DNA of 64,000 bases from Pseudomonas brassicacearum subsp. brassicacearum (GCF_008801605.1 NZ_VZPJ01000003.1:186001-250000), one strand, 5' to 3'. Counted from the stretch's first letter, positions 38,128-47,530 are shown. A program made the numbers and translations. Notes: generated by a model from the sequence alone, not told the origin.

Positions 38128-40659
38128 TCATGAGCGCTGCTTCGTCCCGGCCTCGGCCAGCGTCGTATCGGCCAGGGTGTCCGGCGTGCAGCGCAAGTCA
38201 CCGATCATCAGCACATCGCCTTCGCGGCCGGCGTTGTCCGGGTCGAGGCGGAACCGGCAGAACAACTCATTGCCGTAGCGCACTTCCAGGGTGGGCGAGC
38301 CGGCATTCATTTCCATGGAGAAGAACCCGTCCACCTCGCTGATGCCGCGACTGGCGTGGTTGATCACGTGATGGCCCCGAAGCGGCTGGCCCTGCCCGTC
38401 CAGCAAACGCCCGAGCACGGTCACGGTTTTCATCACATGGATCTTGCGGTAGTCGACCCCACCCTTGTTCAGGTGATAACGGGTGCGCGACGGCTCGATG
38501 TTCGCCGCCGGCGGATGCACGCCATCGAAGTCGAAGGTCACCATGCTGTTTTTGTAGGCGGTGATGGGGACGAAGTTACGGCCCGGACGCAACGCCGTGC
38601 TGCCACCGGTCAGGTCATCGGCGCGCAGGGCGACATTGTCCAGATCGGTCTCCACGTCGACGATCATGCCCGCGCCGCGCCCCTGGGGCAGGCCGGTGAA
38701 GGCGGCCTTCTGGCCGCCCACGGCCACGGTGCTGCTCAGGTTCAGGCCGCCGGTGAGGTTGTCGTTATAGGACGAGCGCTGGACGAAACCGTCGCCGTAA
38801 AGCGAATCGGTCATGAAACTGGCGATGCCGGACAGGCCCACGCCATAGGTGTCGGCCAGCGCCGTGGCGGAGACGCTTTGCAACACGTGATCTTCCAGGT
38901 CCCGGCGATAGGTCAGCGAGGCATTGTGGTCGCGATCGCCGTCCCGCGAGGTACGGGTGCCGATGCTGCCCGACCAGTACTCGCCCGGCCCGCCCAGGGC
39001 GACGCTGACGCTCAGGTCGACGCCGCGATTGCGCCGGTCGGCGGTACTCGAGGTGCCGGGGCGGTCGAACACCGACAGCCGCCAGTTGGCATCGCTGCCA
39101 CGCAGCTTGCCGCGCTGGGTCCAGCCCAGGTCCAGGCCGGTGCCCTGGACATTGCCTTCGCTGTAGGCCAGCCGTCCGTTGACGGAGGTCTTGTTGCTCA
39201 AGCGATGGTTGACCGACAGCGACGAGTTGCTGGTATGGCCGACGAACACGTTGCGCTGGCGAATACGAGTGCCGTCCGCCAGGGTTTCATAGGTGTTGCG
39301 GGTGTCCAGCCAACTGCGGTTGTGGCTGGCCACCACGCTGCCATGGCCATAGCTGTACAAGCCTTGCACGTCCATGCCGGTGCCGTACTGCTGGGTCTGA
39401 TAGACGTTGGCGTACAGGCTGGTGTTGGTCGCCAGCGTCCAATCCACCGAGGTGCCCACTTGCAACTTGTCCTGCACCTGGCGCGTGGAGGCGCCCAGGA
39501 TCACCCGCGGATGCAGCAGGTAGTTGAGGCCGACGCCCGCTGTCGTGAACCCCGAGGGCTGGTCTTCCCAGTTGCTCCAGAGCCTGGTCTCGCGCCCGGC
39601 GAACAGGTTGTAGCGCCAGCGGTCCTCCGCGTCGCTCCAGTTATTGGGCTTGTAGACCAGCTCCTGGCTGGTGGCGGTGGTTTGCCCGTCCTCGATCAGC
39701 CGCACTTCCACTTCATAGATACCGCCGGGCAAGGGCCGGGTGTCCAGGCTCTGCAAGCCGGCGCTGACCGCCTGAGTGTTGATCAGCAAGCCGCTGCGAT
39801 AAATTTCCACCGACGCCTGGCGGCTGGCGGTGACGTAAATGGGGTAGACGCTGGGTTTGGGATTTTCGATCGCCAGGCTGTCGGAGCTGCCGTACATCAC
39901 CCCCAACGCGGTGTCCGGGTTGGCGCCGAACGAACGGATCTGCCGATTCAAACCATCGGAGCTGGGCGTGAAATAGCCCAGGCGGAAAAAAGTCCCCTCC
40001 ATTTCTCGTTGGGTATGGAGCTCATGGACAGCGTGGTACAGCTTGTCGTCCGGCCCGCCAAGACGCGAAAGCTGAAGGTCCAGCGACTGGCTCCAGTTGC
40101 CCACGCTGGAACTGGCATTGAGGCCATAACGCCCGCCCGTGTCCTGCTCCTGGCCACCGTTGATGTTCAGTTGGTTGTTGAAGATCAGGCCGAGGCTGCC
40201 GCCTTCCGGTTGATCGTAATAGCGCTTGGCTTCGGTGCCTCGCTCGACATCCCGGGTCAGTATCGACACCAATGAATTTTCAAGGCTGTAGTGCACGGCC
40301 AGCAGCCCTGACGGACAGCTGCCTTCACAGGCGCCCAGTACTTGTCCTTGCTTGAGATGCTGCGCCCATTGGTCGCGCTCGACAGCTTTTATCGTGCTGT
40401 CGTGCGTGTCGGTGAATTCGAGCAGGGTTATACGATCGTCCCGCGACAAGACCACCATGGCTTCGCCGAGGTACTGTTGATTGAGTTCAATACGAACCGC
40501 CAGAGGCACATCGAAGAAGTGCGATTCAAACTCCGCCGGCAGGCCCTTGGCCTGGGACAACAGGCTTCTCGGTGTCGTACCGGGGGCAGTCGGCGCGGCC
40601 CATGCATTCGCGCACAACAATAGCGCGAGCGCACCCGCGATGGGTGTCATCGGAAACAT
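38128..40659 (-). CDS. CS1-type fimbrial outer-membrane usher
   Basis: This 843-residue usher of the CooC/CfaC/TcfC group is the outer-membrane pore that polymerises and secretes fimbrial subunits. It has a signal peptide (ending NAWAAP) and an N-terminal periplasmic domain. A long beta-barrel region contains repeated alternating motifs (such as RYGLNASSSVGNWSQSLDLQ and SYGHGSVVASHNRSWL). The central E-set/TcfC-like segment is SVYPIYVTASRQASVEIYR ... LPGGIYEVEVRLIEDGQ, and the soluble C-terminal domain ends with two cysteines (CRFRLDP, DLRCTPD). The ATG at 40659 is used; a TTG codon directly upstream and an ATG at 40650 are alternatives. It follows the major pilin gene by 126 bp. Confidence 0.92.
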   Translation of the reverse strand: MFPMTPIAGALALLLCANAWAAPTAPGTTPRSLLSQAKGLPAEFESHFFDVPLAVRIELNQQYLGEAMVVLSRDDRITLLEFTDTHDSTIKAVERDQWAQHLKQGQVLGACEGSCPSGLLAVHYSLENSLVSILTRDVERGTEAKRYYDQPEGGSLGLIFNNQLNINGGQEQDTGGRYGLNASSSVGNWSQSLDLQLSRLGGPDDKLYHAVHELHTQREMEGTFFRLGYFTPSSDGLNRQIRSFGANPDTALGVMYGSSDSLAIENPKPSVYPIYVTASRQASVEIYRSGLLINTQAVSAGLQSLDTRPLPGGIYEVEVRLIEDGQTTATSQELVYKPNNWSDAEDRWRYNLFAGRETRLWSNWEDQPSGFTTAGVGLNYLLHPRVILGASTRQVQDKLQVGTSVDWTLATNTSLYANVYQTQQYGTGMDVQGLYSYGHGSVVASHNRSWLDTRNTYETLADGTRIRQRNVFVGHTSNSSLSVNHRLSNKTSVNGRLAYSEGNVQGTGLDLGWTQRGKLRGSDANWRLSVFDRPGTSSTADRRNRGVDLSVSVALGGPGEYWSGSIGTRTSRDGDRDHNASLTYRRDLEDHVLQSVSATALADTYGVGLSGIASFMTDSLYGDGFVQRSSYNDNLTGGLNLSSTVAVGGQKAAFTGLPQGRGAGMIVDVETDLDNVALRADDLTGGSTALRPGRNFVPITAYKNSMVTFDFDGVHPPAANIEPSRTRYHLNKGGVDYRKIHVMKTVTVLGRLLDGQGQPLRGHHVINHASRGISEVDGFFSMEMNAGSPTLEVRYGNELFCRFRLDPDNAGREGDVLMIGDLRCTPDTLADTTLAEAGTKQRS

Positions 40660-40785
40660 CAACGGATTCTCATAATCTGCGAGCGATCAAGGCGTTTCAG
40701 GTGCTGGCCGCCCGGCTGGGGAGCGCCGGACGGCCTGCGGCGATGCCCGTGCAGTGAGCTGGAACTCACCGGGCATCGAACAGGA

Positions 40786-41271
40786 TCACGGGCGCGGCAC
40801 GGCGTCGAAGATCACGGTCATGTCGGCGGTGTACAGACCGTTCTGGGTATCCAGAGGCTTGGCCGCGACAATGGTCATGTCAGCCTGGGTGCCTGGAGTG
40901 GACGTCGCATCATCCACCACTTCCTGAGCGATGGCGGTCAGGGTGACGCCATTGAAGTTGGTGGTCAGGGCAATGGAGTCACTGCCGTTGTACAGCGCCG
41001 CCGGGCCACCCTCGATGTAGGCATGGACCGAACCTTCGGTGTTCTTCACGTCGAAGGTCTGGCGCAGCGAAGTCAGGGTGCCACTGACCGTGTTGTAGCT
41101 CATGATTTCATCCTTACCGAAGTTCGGGTCACGTGGCTGCACGTGGAACTGCTGGGTCGGGATGTTCGCGGTGATGTGGATAGCGGAGCGTGCATCATCG
41201 AGCGCGAATACCTGCGAAGCGCCCAAGGCAGCGGCAGTCAGGGAAGCAGCGGTTACGAATTGTTTGAGCAT
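40786..41271 (-). CDS. CS1-type fimbrial major subunit, paralogue 1
   Basis: This 161-residue pilin is the first gene of the fimbrial cluster. Its signal peptide (MLKQFVTAASLTAAALGASQ, cleavage near VFA) precedes a mature chain with ARSAIHITANIPTQQFHVQP near the N-terminus, VDDATSTPGTQADMTI in the middle and YTADMTVIFDAVPRP at the end, the CFA-I family pattern. In donor-strand assembly the N-terminal strand completes the neighbouring subunit (family knowledge). The ATG at 41271 is chosen because the signal peptide begins there; AGG lies 10 nt upstream. It is followed by the usher and is divergent from the PadR regulator gene. Confidence 0.92.
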   Translation of the reverse strand: MLKQFVTAASLTAAALGASQVFALDDARSAIHITANIPTQQFHVQPRDPNFGKDEIMSYNTVSGTLTSLRQTFDVKNTEGSVHAYIEGGPAALYNGSDSIALTTNFNGVTLTAIAQEVVDDATSTPGTQADMTIVAAKPLDTQNGLYTADMTVIFDAVPRP

Positions 41272-41704
41272 GTTGTTAACACCTGTTCTTGGCATAAAGA
41301 GAAAGGTTGAAGTGGCAGTTCAACAACAACTTGATCTGCTCCTCCAACGCCGGGGCATGATCGGCTCTTTGCAATTAAAAAAAAGCAGGCAGATTCCCAC
41401 AAGCGTGTAGTAAAACCGGCACACGAATGGGCGAAAAATACCCGATTCTTTATAAAATTTAAGTTTGTATGTCAGAAACGGCCCACACGCCCAGCAGTAT
41501 CGCCGCGCCCTTCAAAGTCAAGAAAAACCGCCGCAAAATCCCATCATCCACTGCCATATCGTATTCAGGTAAGGTCTTGTTTCATCAGAAGTAGCGGGCA
41601 ACGAAACTCGATATATCTTAGTTCCTAGTTATATCCATCCTTAAAGATATATCTCACGGCAAAGTTATATCTCAGCCCTATCTTATGCAGAACGGAGAAC
41701 GCAT
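41272..41704. other. AT-rich intergenic region between fimbrial cluster and PadR gene
   Basis: 433 bp between divergent genes, markedly AT-rich relative to the window, with runs such as AATTAAAAAAAAGCA (near 41371-41387). It must hold the fimbrial promoter on one side and, at 41610-41671, four operator-like octamers before the PadR gene. No small gene is evident. Confidence 0.7.
41610..41671 (+). promoter_or_regulatory. Array of four GWTATATC octamers spaced 18 bp
   Basis: GATATATC (41610), GTTATATC (41628), GATATATC (41646) and GTTATATC (41664) start exactly 18 bp apart, alternating A and T at position 2. They end 33 bp before the PadR gene start. Likely operator array for autoregulation by the PadR protein, as with enteric YqjI at yqjI-yqjH (family knowledge; binding is inference). 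Confidence 0.6.
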
Positions 41705-42280
41705 ATGACAGATCCTTATTCCCATTTCAAACGCGAATACGAACACGACGGTTTCGAACGACACTCGGCGCGCCGTGAACGTAACAGTCGCGCCCCACGG
41801 GTCTTTGCCGCCGGTGACCTGAAGTTGCTGTCACTGGCGCTGATTGCCGAACAACCTTGCCACGGTTATGACCTGATCCGCCGGATCGAAAACATGTTCG
41901 ACGGCGCCTACAGCCCCAGCCCCGGCGTGATCTACCCGACCCTGTCCTTCCTGGAAATGAGCGCAATGGTCACCTGTGGCGTCGATGATGGAAAAAAATG
42001 CTACAGCGTGACCGATGCCGGACGTCTATTACTTGAGGACCAGGCCCAAGCGTTGGATGAGGTGCGCACGCGCATTGAAATCAGCAAGCGCACGCTGCGC
42101 GGCCATGATCGTCCCCCGGAAATCCAGGAAGCGGTGTATAACCTGCGGCATGCGCTGCAAAAGCATCCTGGCCACTGGAGCCCGGAAGAAATCCGGCGGG
42201 TGCGCGACCTGCTCAACGACACCGCCAAAGCCATCATCGACGGCCCCGACCGTCCACCTGTCTCGGAGTCAAGCCAATGA
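41705..42280 (+). CDS. PadR-family transcriptional regulator (YqjI-like)
   Basis: This 191-residue protein has an N-terminal polar tail with three His (residues 7, 14, 20) and a winged helix domain (about 38-115: LLSLALIAEQPCHGYDLIRR and SPSPGVIYPTLSFLEMSAMV). The C-terminal dimerisation helix ends the protein. It resembles E. coli YqjI, a metal-responsive repressor of the neighbouring ferric reductase gene yqjH; here too the next gene is a siderophore-interacting reductase, overlapping by ATGA. CGGAG lies about 8 nt before the ATG. The enteric His-rich metal-binding tail is much reduced, so metal response is uncertain. Confidence 0.88.
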   Translation: MTDPYSHFKREYEHDGFERHSARRERNSRAPRVFAAGDLKLLSLALIAEQPCHGYDLIRRIENMFDGAYSPSPGVIYPTLSFLEMSAMVTCGVDDGKKCYSVTDAGRLLLEDQAQALDEVRTRIEISKRTLRGHDRPPEIQEAVYNLRHALQKHPGHWSPEEIRRVRDLLNDTAKAIIDGPDRPPVSESSQ

Positions 42281-43062
42281 CTGAAGTCGATCCAAATGCC
42301 ATTCACCGCGTCACCCACGAGATCAAACGCCGTCGCCTGCAGGTGTTGCGGGTGCAGGACCTGACCCCACGCATGCGCCGCATCACCGTCGGCGGGCCGG
42401 AACTGGCCGGGTTCGTCAGCCTGGGCACCGACGATCACGTGAAGTTGCTGTTCCCGCAGAACGCCGAGGAACATGCCGCCCTGGAAAACTTCAACCCCGG
42501 CGCCGGCAAGGCTCAGGGGCCAATGCCCGAGATGCGCGACTACACCCCGCGCCGCTATGACCTGGACACCCTGGAGATGGACATCGATTTCGTGCTTCAC
42601 GGCGACGGCCCGGCATCTACCTGGGCGGCCCAGGCGGCGCCAGGGCAATACCTCCACATAGCCGGGCCACGGGGCTCGATGATCGTGCCGGACATCTTCG
42701 ACAGCTACCTGCTGATCGGCGACGAAACCGCCCTGCCCGCCATCGCCCGCCGCCTCGAAGGCCTGGCGTCCAACCGGCGTGCCCTGGTGGTGGTGGAAGT
42801 GGAAAACGGCGCCGAACAGCAAGTGCTCCAAAGCCCGGCGCAGGTGCACGTGATCTGGGTGCTGCGCGAAGGCCGCCAGGACAACCTGCTGCGCACCGTG
42901 CAACAGCTGGAAATGCCCGGCGGCAAGCTGTACGCCTGGGTCGCGACCGAAAGCAAGGTGTCGCGGCAGATTCGCAAGGTGTTGCTGGAGGAGAAAGGCC
43001 TGGCCCAGGATTTCGTGAAGGCGGTGGGGTATTGGAAGGCGGAGGGTAGCGACGAAGAATGA
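42277..43062 (+). CDS. Siderophore-interacting protein, FAD ferric reductase (YqjH/ViuB-like)
   Basis: This 261-residue flavoprotein has the N-terminal FAD-binding barrel with MRRITVGGPELAGF and the signature MRDYTPRRYD (RxYT-type FAD contact). The C-terminal SIP domain shows GDETALPAIARRLEG and LYAWVATESKVSRQIRKVL. Family members reduce Fe(III)-siderophore complexes in the cytoplasm to release iron. It is co-translated with the upstream PadR regulator. No Fur box was recognised in the upstream region by eye. Confidence 0.92.
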   Translation: MTEVDPNAIHRVTHEIKRRRLQVLRVQDLTPRMRRITVGGPELAGFVSLGTDDHVKLLFPQNAEEHAALENFNPGAGKAQGPMPEMRDYTPRRYDLDTLEMDIDFVLHGDGPASTWAAQAAPGQYLHIAGPRGSMIVPDIFDSYLLIGDETALPAIARRLEGLASNRRALVVVEVENGAEQQVLQSPAQVHVIWVLREGRQDNLLRTVQQLEMPGGKLYAWVATESKVSRQIRKVLLEEKGLAQDFVKAVGYWKAEGSDEE

Positions 43063-43081
43063 GGGGCCGTTCACTGGCCCC
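43063..43081 (+). terminator. Possible terminator hairpin after the ferric reductase gene
   Basis: GGGGCC-GTTCACT-GGCCCC directly follows the stop codon. It lacks a T-run, so intrinsic termination is doubtful. It sits between converging genes. Confidence 0.35.
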
Positions 43082-43132
43082 TGCGCCACGGGCATCGTCT
43101 CCCATCACTCGCTCATGACAGCGTAACCTTGG

Positions 43133-45427
43133 CTACAGCATGCGCAGACGGATGTCGGTCACGTAGTAGTCATTGCCCACGCCACTGGCTTGGTGACTGT
43201 TGACATGCAGCTCGATTTCCCGCTCAGTCGCGACAAATTCACCCCTGAGCACTTGCCAGGTGGTCGTTGCCAAGGTGACAACCTCACTGATACGTCCATG
43301 GGTTTTCGTCGCAAGCGACAGGCTGGGCACCGCATCGGACGTGTTGGCGTGGCGTCGTGCATCGAGACTGAATTCGTAGCGTGCGCCTACCCTCAGACCT
43401 ATGTAGCCCTTCCATAGCACAATCCCGGCCGAACTATCGGTATAGGTTCCATTGCCCAGGTATGTGCGTCCGCCTTCGCCCTGACTAAAATTCCAATCCC
43501 GCGGATCCTGCGCCGCCGGTCCAGCACGCCATCCATTCCAGTTAGTGTTTTCAAATCTGGACACGTCATCCAGGGGCAACGGGGTTACCAGATAAGTTCG
43601 TATTGGAAAGGCGGTGGCCTGGCTTTTATCAACGCTGCGATTGAAGGTCACATCCAGGATAAGCTTGAGGTCCGAGCCGTTGCGCAAGCGATTGATCTGG
43701 GTCCGCGGCAGCACCACCGACAGGCCCGCGGTCACTTCCCCGGGGCTCACCGGTCTCGCGGTGTACAGATCAATACTGAAATCCAGGCCGTTCAAGTCAG
43801 TCCCTTCAGCACGCAACCACACGCACTGACCTGCGGCGATCAGCGGCCAGGGCTCCACGTCGACGCGGGAGTCTCCGGCGAAGCTGTCGATGTTGAACTC
43901 AGTGCCCGCACCGCCATTGGCGGCATCCACGATCAAGGGTCTGGGCAGCGCGGAAAGCTCCAGCACAGTCAATGTCAGGGGCGGCGACGGTGGCCAGGTC
44001 ACGTCGCGCGTCACGGTGTAGATGACCGTCACCGACTTGCCCAGACTGTAGGCCACGACCTCGGGTGGCAGATCGATCGGTTTCTCACCCACCGTCCCCA
44101 CCTCTTGCGGCGTGGTGGTGTGCGAGCCCCCCTCCGGCGTGCCGTGCCCGGCCCAGGTCACGCTCACCTTGTCCGTGCTCAGCATGCCTTGGTAATGCGG
44201 CACCAGCGCGGTCAGTGTGCTGGCGGCCTTGATAGGATCGAGCACGCTACCAGTGGCCTCTTCGATTTCGGGTGGCGGCAACCCCAGTGCCGTGCCGATG
44301 ACCGTCGCAATTGCGGTTTTTGAAGAACCTATGGGTGTGGTGCCCCTCAACAACCTGTATGACACGTGCACGGTACTGTCCGGGAAGACCTTGTCGTTAG
44401 GGATCTGAAGCACGCAGGCCTTTTTCTGCCCCAACTCATCCACCTCGACAATGCCCGTCACGGGCACCACGACCTCCGGCTGGCCCATGACTTTGGCCGT
44501 ATAAGTTGCCTCGATGAGGTCCCCAGGCATAAAACGCGGGTCGCTGGTCAGGATGATCAACGACAGCGGGTTGGCACCCAGTTTGTCGAGATCGATGATG
44601 CTTGGGTCATCGCCCGCTTCGCTCAGGATTTCCCGTGGAATCGGCGCCAACAGTCTTTGCCCGGCCTTGTCCACCTCCACTATTTGCACGGCTGACCAAA
44701 CGTTGTCGAGATCCGGGCTGTTAAAGAGTTGGTCTCTGACAGTGAAGGAAAACATGAATTCAGGATCGTCGACCAGATCGGCGCTGGTGACGTCGAAACA
44801 TATCCGGGTAGGCGTCGCCGAGCCGTGGTTTGGCGGGGCGGGGGCCTGGGTTGCATCCACCTTGTGAAATACGTCATGGCCATTACAATTGAGCCGGATT
44901 TCGTCATAGGCCCGGCAGTAGGGGTATTCCACGCAGACCGTCGCACTGACGAAACCTGGGCCCACACCGTTCTTGATTTCGTCCGGCAATAGCAACACCA
45001 GTTCCGAATGCCCGGGCTCACCCGGTGACCTGTCCTGGTTGCCCGGCCGGATGCTGTTGTACAGGATCTCCAGCGGAGGGGTCGAGGTTTGATCGTTCAT
45101 ACCGGGGCGTTTCACGGTGTACGTCAGTCGATTGACCAGGCCGGGCAACAATTTGCCATGTGGAATGTACAACGTGACATCATCATCGAGGCCCTGAGTC
45201 TGTTTGCTATCCAGCGCCTCCTCACCATTGAGGTTGATCGAAACGTTGTCGTTTGGCTGCTGGCCCCAATAAGCCTGCACCAACACTTCGCAGCCGAAGG
45301 GCAGCGGCACATAAAGGTGGATGGGGACACCATAGTCGGCGCCTGCCACGGGCTGGGTGGCGCCGGGTAAGCTGGGCGGGTACAGGTCAAGTATGGTGGA
45401 ATCAGCCGTTTTCGATGAGTCGGTCAT
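43133..45427 (-). CDS. Large multi-Ig-like hypothetical protein without signal peptide
   Basis: I do not recognise a characterised family for this 764-residue protein. It is beta-rich, with at least four Ig-like units separated by phrases such as PVAGADYGVPIHLYVPLPFG (about 27-46), DPRFMPGDLIEATYTAKV, VFPDSTVHVSYRLLRGTTPI and WPPSPPLTLTVLEL. A C-terminal jelly-roll-like domain (about 620-764) contains NWNGWRAGPAAQDPRDW, LRVGARYEFSLDARR and ends YYVTDIRLRML. There is no signal peptide or membrane helix. The same plan, Ig-like units then jelly roll, is seen in the 415-residue protein at 9852-11099. Both genes are preceded by the same palindrome and octamer at the same spacing, so they form a regulon-like pair. 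Confidence 0.78.
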   Translation of the reverse strand: MTDSSKTADSTILDLYPPSLPGATQPVAGADYGVPIHLYVPLPFGCEVLVQAYWGQQPNDNVSINLNGEEALDSKQTQGLDDDVTLYIPHGKLLPGLVNRLTYTVKRPGMNDQTSTPPLEILYNSIRPGNQDRSPGEPGHSELVLLLPDEIKNGVGPGFVSATVCVEYPYCRAYDEIRLNCNGHDVFHKVDATQAPAPPNHGSATPTRICFDVTSADLVDDPEFMFSFTVRDQLFNSPDLDNVWSAVQIVEVDKAGQRLLAPIPREILSEAGDDPSIIDLDKLGANPLSLIILTSDPRFMPGDLIEATYTAKVMGQPEVVVPVTGIVEVDELGQKKACVLQIPNDKVFPDSTVHVSYRLLRGTTPIGSSKTAIATVIGTALGLPPPEIEEATGSVLDPIKAASTLTALVPHYQGMLSTDKVSVTWAGHGTPEGGSHTTTPQEVGTVGEKPIDLPPEVVAYSLGKSVTVIYTVTRDVTWPPSPPLTLTVLELSALPRPLIVDAANGGAGTEFNIDSFAGDSRVDVEPWPLIAAGQCVWLRAEGTDLNGLDFSIDLYTARPVSPGEVTAGLSVVLPRTQINRLRNGSDLKLILDVTFNRSVDKSQATAFPIRTYLVTPLPLDDVSRFENTNWNGWRAGPAAQDPRDWNFSQGEGGRTYLGNGTYTDSSAGIVLWKGYIGLRVGARYEFSLDARRHANTSDAVPSLSLATKTHGRISEVVTLATTTWQVLRGEFVATEREIELHVNSHQASGVGNDYYVTDIRLRML

Positions 45428-45467
45428 GAGTAATCCCCACGGAATGGAACAGATATACCGAGGCTCT

Positions 45468-45512
45468 ATCAGAGCTCGAATGCGCGTGGGGGCCTACTGT
45501 CAGAGTTGACAG
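45468..45512 (-). promoter_or_regulatory. Palindrome and shared box upstream of the 764-aa protein
   Basis: On the minus strand, CTGTCAACTCTGACAG (45512-45497) is followed after exactly 21 nt by GCTCTGAT (45475-45468). This is the same layout as at 9760-9804, with 14 of 16 core bases identical. The core ends 69 nt before the start codon. Confidence 0.6.
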
Positions 45513-45623
45513 ATCCGAACAGGTTTTAGACGAGCGGTTGGGCGGGGGATTTGAATATCACCTTGCGGATCCCGGCCAGATAATCAATTGTTCTGCCGAC
45601 ATTCCATTCAGGTACCCCGCCCC

Positions 45624-46100
45624 ATGCTTTTCCTGCTCGCCTACATCAGCAGTGTCGTGCTGATCAACTTCGCGTTTTCCGCCGCACCGCACCTGGACAT
45701 TATTTGGTCGGCCTGGGGCGGCCTGGTGTTTATCCTGCGGGACATGGTGCAGACCCGCTTCGGCCACGGTGCCATCGCGGCGATGCTGGTGGCGCTGGTG
45801 TTGTCCTATGTCACCTCGGACCCGACCATCGCCCTGGCGAGCGCCACGGCATTCGCGGTGTCCGAGTGCATCGACTGGCTGGTGTTCACGATCACCAAGC
45901 GCCCACTCCATGACCGGTTGTGGATCAGTTCGGCCCTGAGCATTCCCCTGGACACGTTCATCTTCTTCGGTTTGATCGACGCCCTGACGCCTGCTGTGGT
46001 GATCACCGCCCTGCTCTCGAAATTCGCCGGGGTCACCGCCGTCTGGCTGATCATGGCCTGGCGTTTACGCAAACAGGCCATCGCCGGGCGGTTCATGTAA
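45624..46100 (+). CDS. VUT-family membrane protein (YhhQ-related, putative precursor transporter)
   Basis: This 158-residue protein has about five hydrophobic segments ([48 protein letters not shown]; further helices to the C-terminus). The motifs [16 protein letters not shown] and [17 protein letters not shown] are typical of the VUT family that includes the queuosine-precursor transporter YhhQ. It is shorter than YhhQ, so the substrate may differ. The ATG at 45624 is preferred because the first helix starts there; the longer frame has no Shine-Dalgarno. It precedes purT by 77 bp on the same strand. Confidence 0.85.
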   Translation: MLFLLAYISSVVLINFAFSAAPHLDIIWSAWGGLVFILRDMVQTRFGHGAIAAMLVALVLSYVTSDPTIALASATAFAVSECIDWLVFTITKRPLHDRLWISSALSIPLDTFIFFGLIDALTPAVVITALLSKFAGVTAVWLIMAWRLRKQAIAGRFM

Positions 46101-46177
46101 AATGCCGCGCTTTCTCCCATGGGAAGCTCGCCCGGCGCGCAACCCGCGATGATCCGCTCCTGTTTGAGGACCTTCAG

Positions 46178-47359
46178 ATGACCCGTATCGGAACCCCATT
46201 GTCGCCCACCGCGACCCGCGTTTTGTTGTGTGGCAGCGGTGAGCTGGGCAAGGAAGTGGTAATCGAACTGCAGCGCCTGGGCGTCGAGGTGATTGCCGTG
46301 GACCGCTACGCCAACGCGCCGGCCATGCAAGTGGCCCACCGCAGCCATGTGATCAACATGCTCGACGGTGCTGCCCTGCGTGCGGTGATCGAGGCCGAGA
46401 AGCCGCATTTCATCGTGCCGGAAATCGAAGCCATCGCCACCGCCACCTTGGTGGAACTGGAGGCCGAAGGCTTCACCGTGATCCCCACCGCCCGTGCCGC
46501 GCAGTTGACCATGAACCGTGAAGGCATTCGTCGCCTGGCCGCCGAAGAGCTGGGCCTGCCGACCTCGCCGTACTTCTTCGCCGACACCGTGGAAGACTAC
46601 CGCAAGGCCGTGGAAACCCTGGGTTTCCCGTGCGTGGTCAAGCCGGTGATGAGTTCCTCGGGCAAGGGCCAGAGCCTGCTGCGCAGTACCGATGACGTGC
46701 AAAAAGCCTGGGACTACGCCCAGGAAGGCGGCCGTGCCGGCAAGGGCCGAGTGATCATCGAAGGGTTCATCGATTTCGACTACGAAATCACCTTGCTCAC
46801 CGTGCGCCACGTCGGCGGCACCACCTTCTGCGCACCGGTCGGCCACCGTCAGGAAAAGGGCGACTATCAGGAATCCTGGCAGCCACAAGCCATGAGCCCG
46901 GTGGCCCTGGCCGAATCCGAACGCGTCGCCAAGGCGGTGACCGAGGCCCTGGGTGGTCGCGGCCTGTTTGGCGTCGAGCTGTTCATCAAGGGTGACCAGG
47001 TGTGGTTCAGCGAAGTCTCGCCGCGCCCGCACGACACTGGCCTGGTGACGCTGATCTCCCAGGACCTGTCGCAGTTCGCCTTGCATGCCCGCGCCATTCT
47101 CGGCCTGCCGATCCCGCTGATCCGCCAGTTCGGCCCTTCGGCCTCGGCGGTGATCCTGGTGGAAGGCCAATCGACCCAGACCGCTTTCGCCAATCTGGGC
47201 GCGGCCCTCAGCGAACCGGACACCGCCCTGCGCCTGTTCGGCAAACCGGAAGTCAACGGCCAGCGCCGCCTGGGCGTGGCCCTGGCCCGCGACGAATCCA
47301 TCGAAGCCGCCCGCGCCAAGGCGACCCGCGCTTCCCAGGCCGTCAGGATCGAACTGTAA
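46178..47359 (+). CDS. purT: Formate-dependent GAR transformylase
   Basis: Phosphoribosylglycinamide formyltransferase 2 catalyses the ATP- and formate-dependent third step of purine synthesis. The 393-residue length matches the family exactly. ATP-grasp features are visible: [20 protein letters not shown] at the N-terminus, [18 protein letters not shown] (phosphate-binding loop), [18 protein letters not shown] and [20 protein letters not shown] (metal-binding Glu/Asn region). GAGGA lies 8 nt before the ATG. The transcript ends at the strong terminator at 47495-47530. Confidence 0.97.
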   Translation: MTRIGTPLSPTATRVLLCGSGELGKEVVIELQRLGVEVIAVDRYANAPAMQVAHRSHVINMLDGAALRAVIEAEKPHFIVPEIEAIATATLVELEAEGFTVIPTARAAQLTMNREGIRRLAAEELGLPTSPYFFADTVEDYRKAVETLGFPCVVKPVMSSSGKGQSLLRSTDDVQKAWDYAQEGGRAGKGRVIIEGFIDFDYEITLLTVRHVGGTTFCAPVGHRQEKGDYQESWQPQAMSPVALAESERVAKAVTEALGGRGLFGVELFIKGDQVWFSEVSPRPHDTGLVTLISQDLSQFALHARAILGLPIPLIRQFGPSASAVILVEGQSTQTAFANLGAALSEPDTALRLFGKPEVNGQRRLGVALARDESIEAARAKATRASQAVRIEL

Positions 47360-47392
47360 CCAATATCGCTTGCCCATGGTGACCTGTGGGAG

Positions 47393-47472
47393 CAAGGCTT
47401 GCCCGCGATAAAGGCGATGCGGTCTTTCCGAAGTCGAGTCGCCTGTTTCGCGAGCAAGCTTTGCTCCCACAG
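47393..47472. repeat. REP pair (inverted)
   Basis: CCTGTGGGAGCAAGGCTTGC and the facing GCGAGCAAGCTTTGCTCCCA, 34 bp after the purT stop. Confidence 0.9.
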
Positions 47473-47494
47473 TTAACTGGGAGACATCGATAAT

Positions 47495-47530
47495 AAAAAA
47501 AGGCGATACCCGCAAAGGTATCGCCTTTTT
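47495..47530. terminator. Bidirectional intrinsic terminator (purT/gcd)
   Basis: A 14-bp perfect stem including the A/T flanks, core GGCGATACC-CGCAAA-GGTATCGCC, with A6 on the left and T5 on the right. It serves purT on the plus strand and gcd on the minus strand. Confidence 0.92.

Noticed and set aside
45541..45623. Possible preQ1 riboswitch ahead of the VUT-family transporter gene
   Set aside because: I could not find the preQ1-I hairpin plus A-rich tail, and VUT genes are not always riboswitch controlled.
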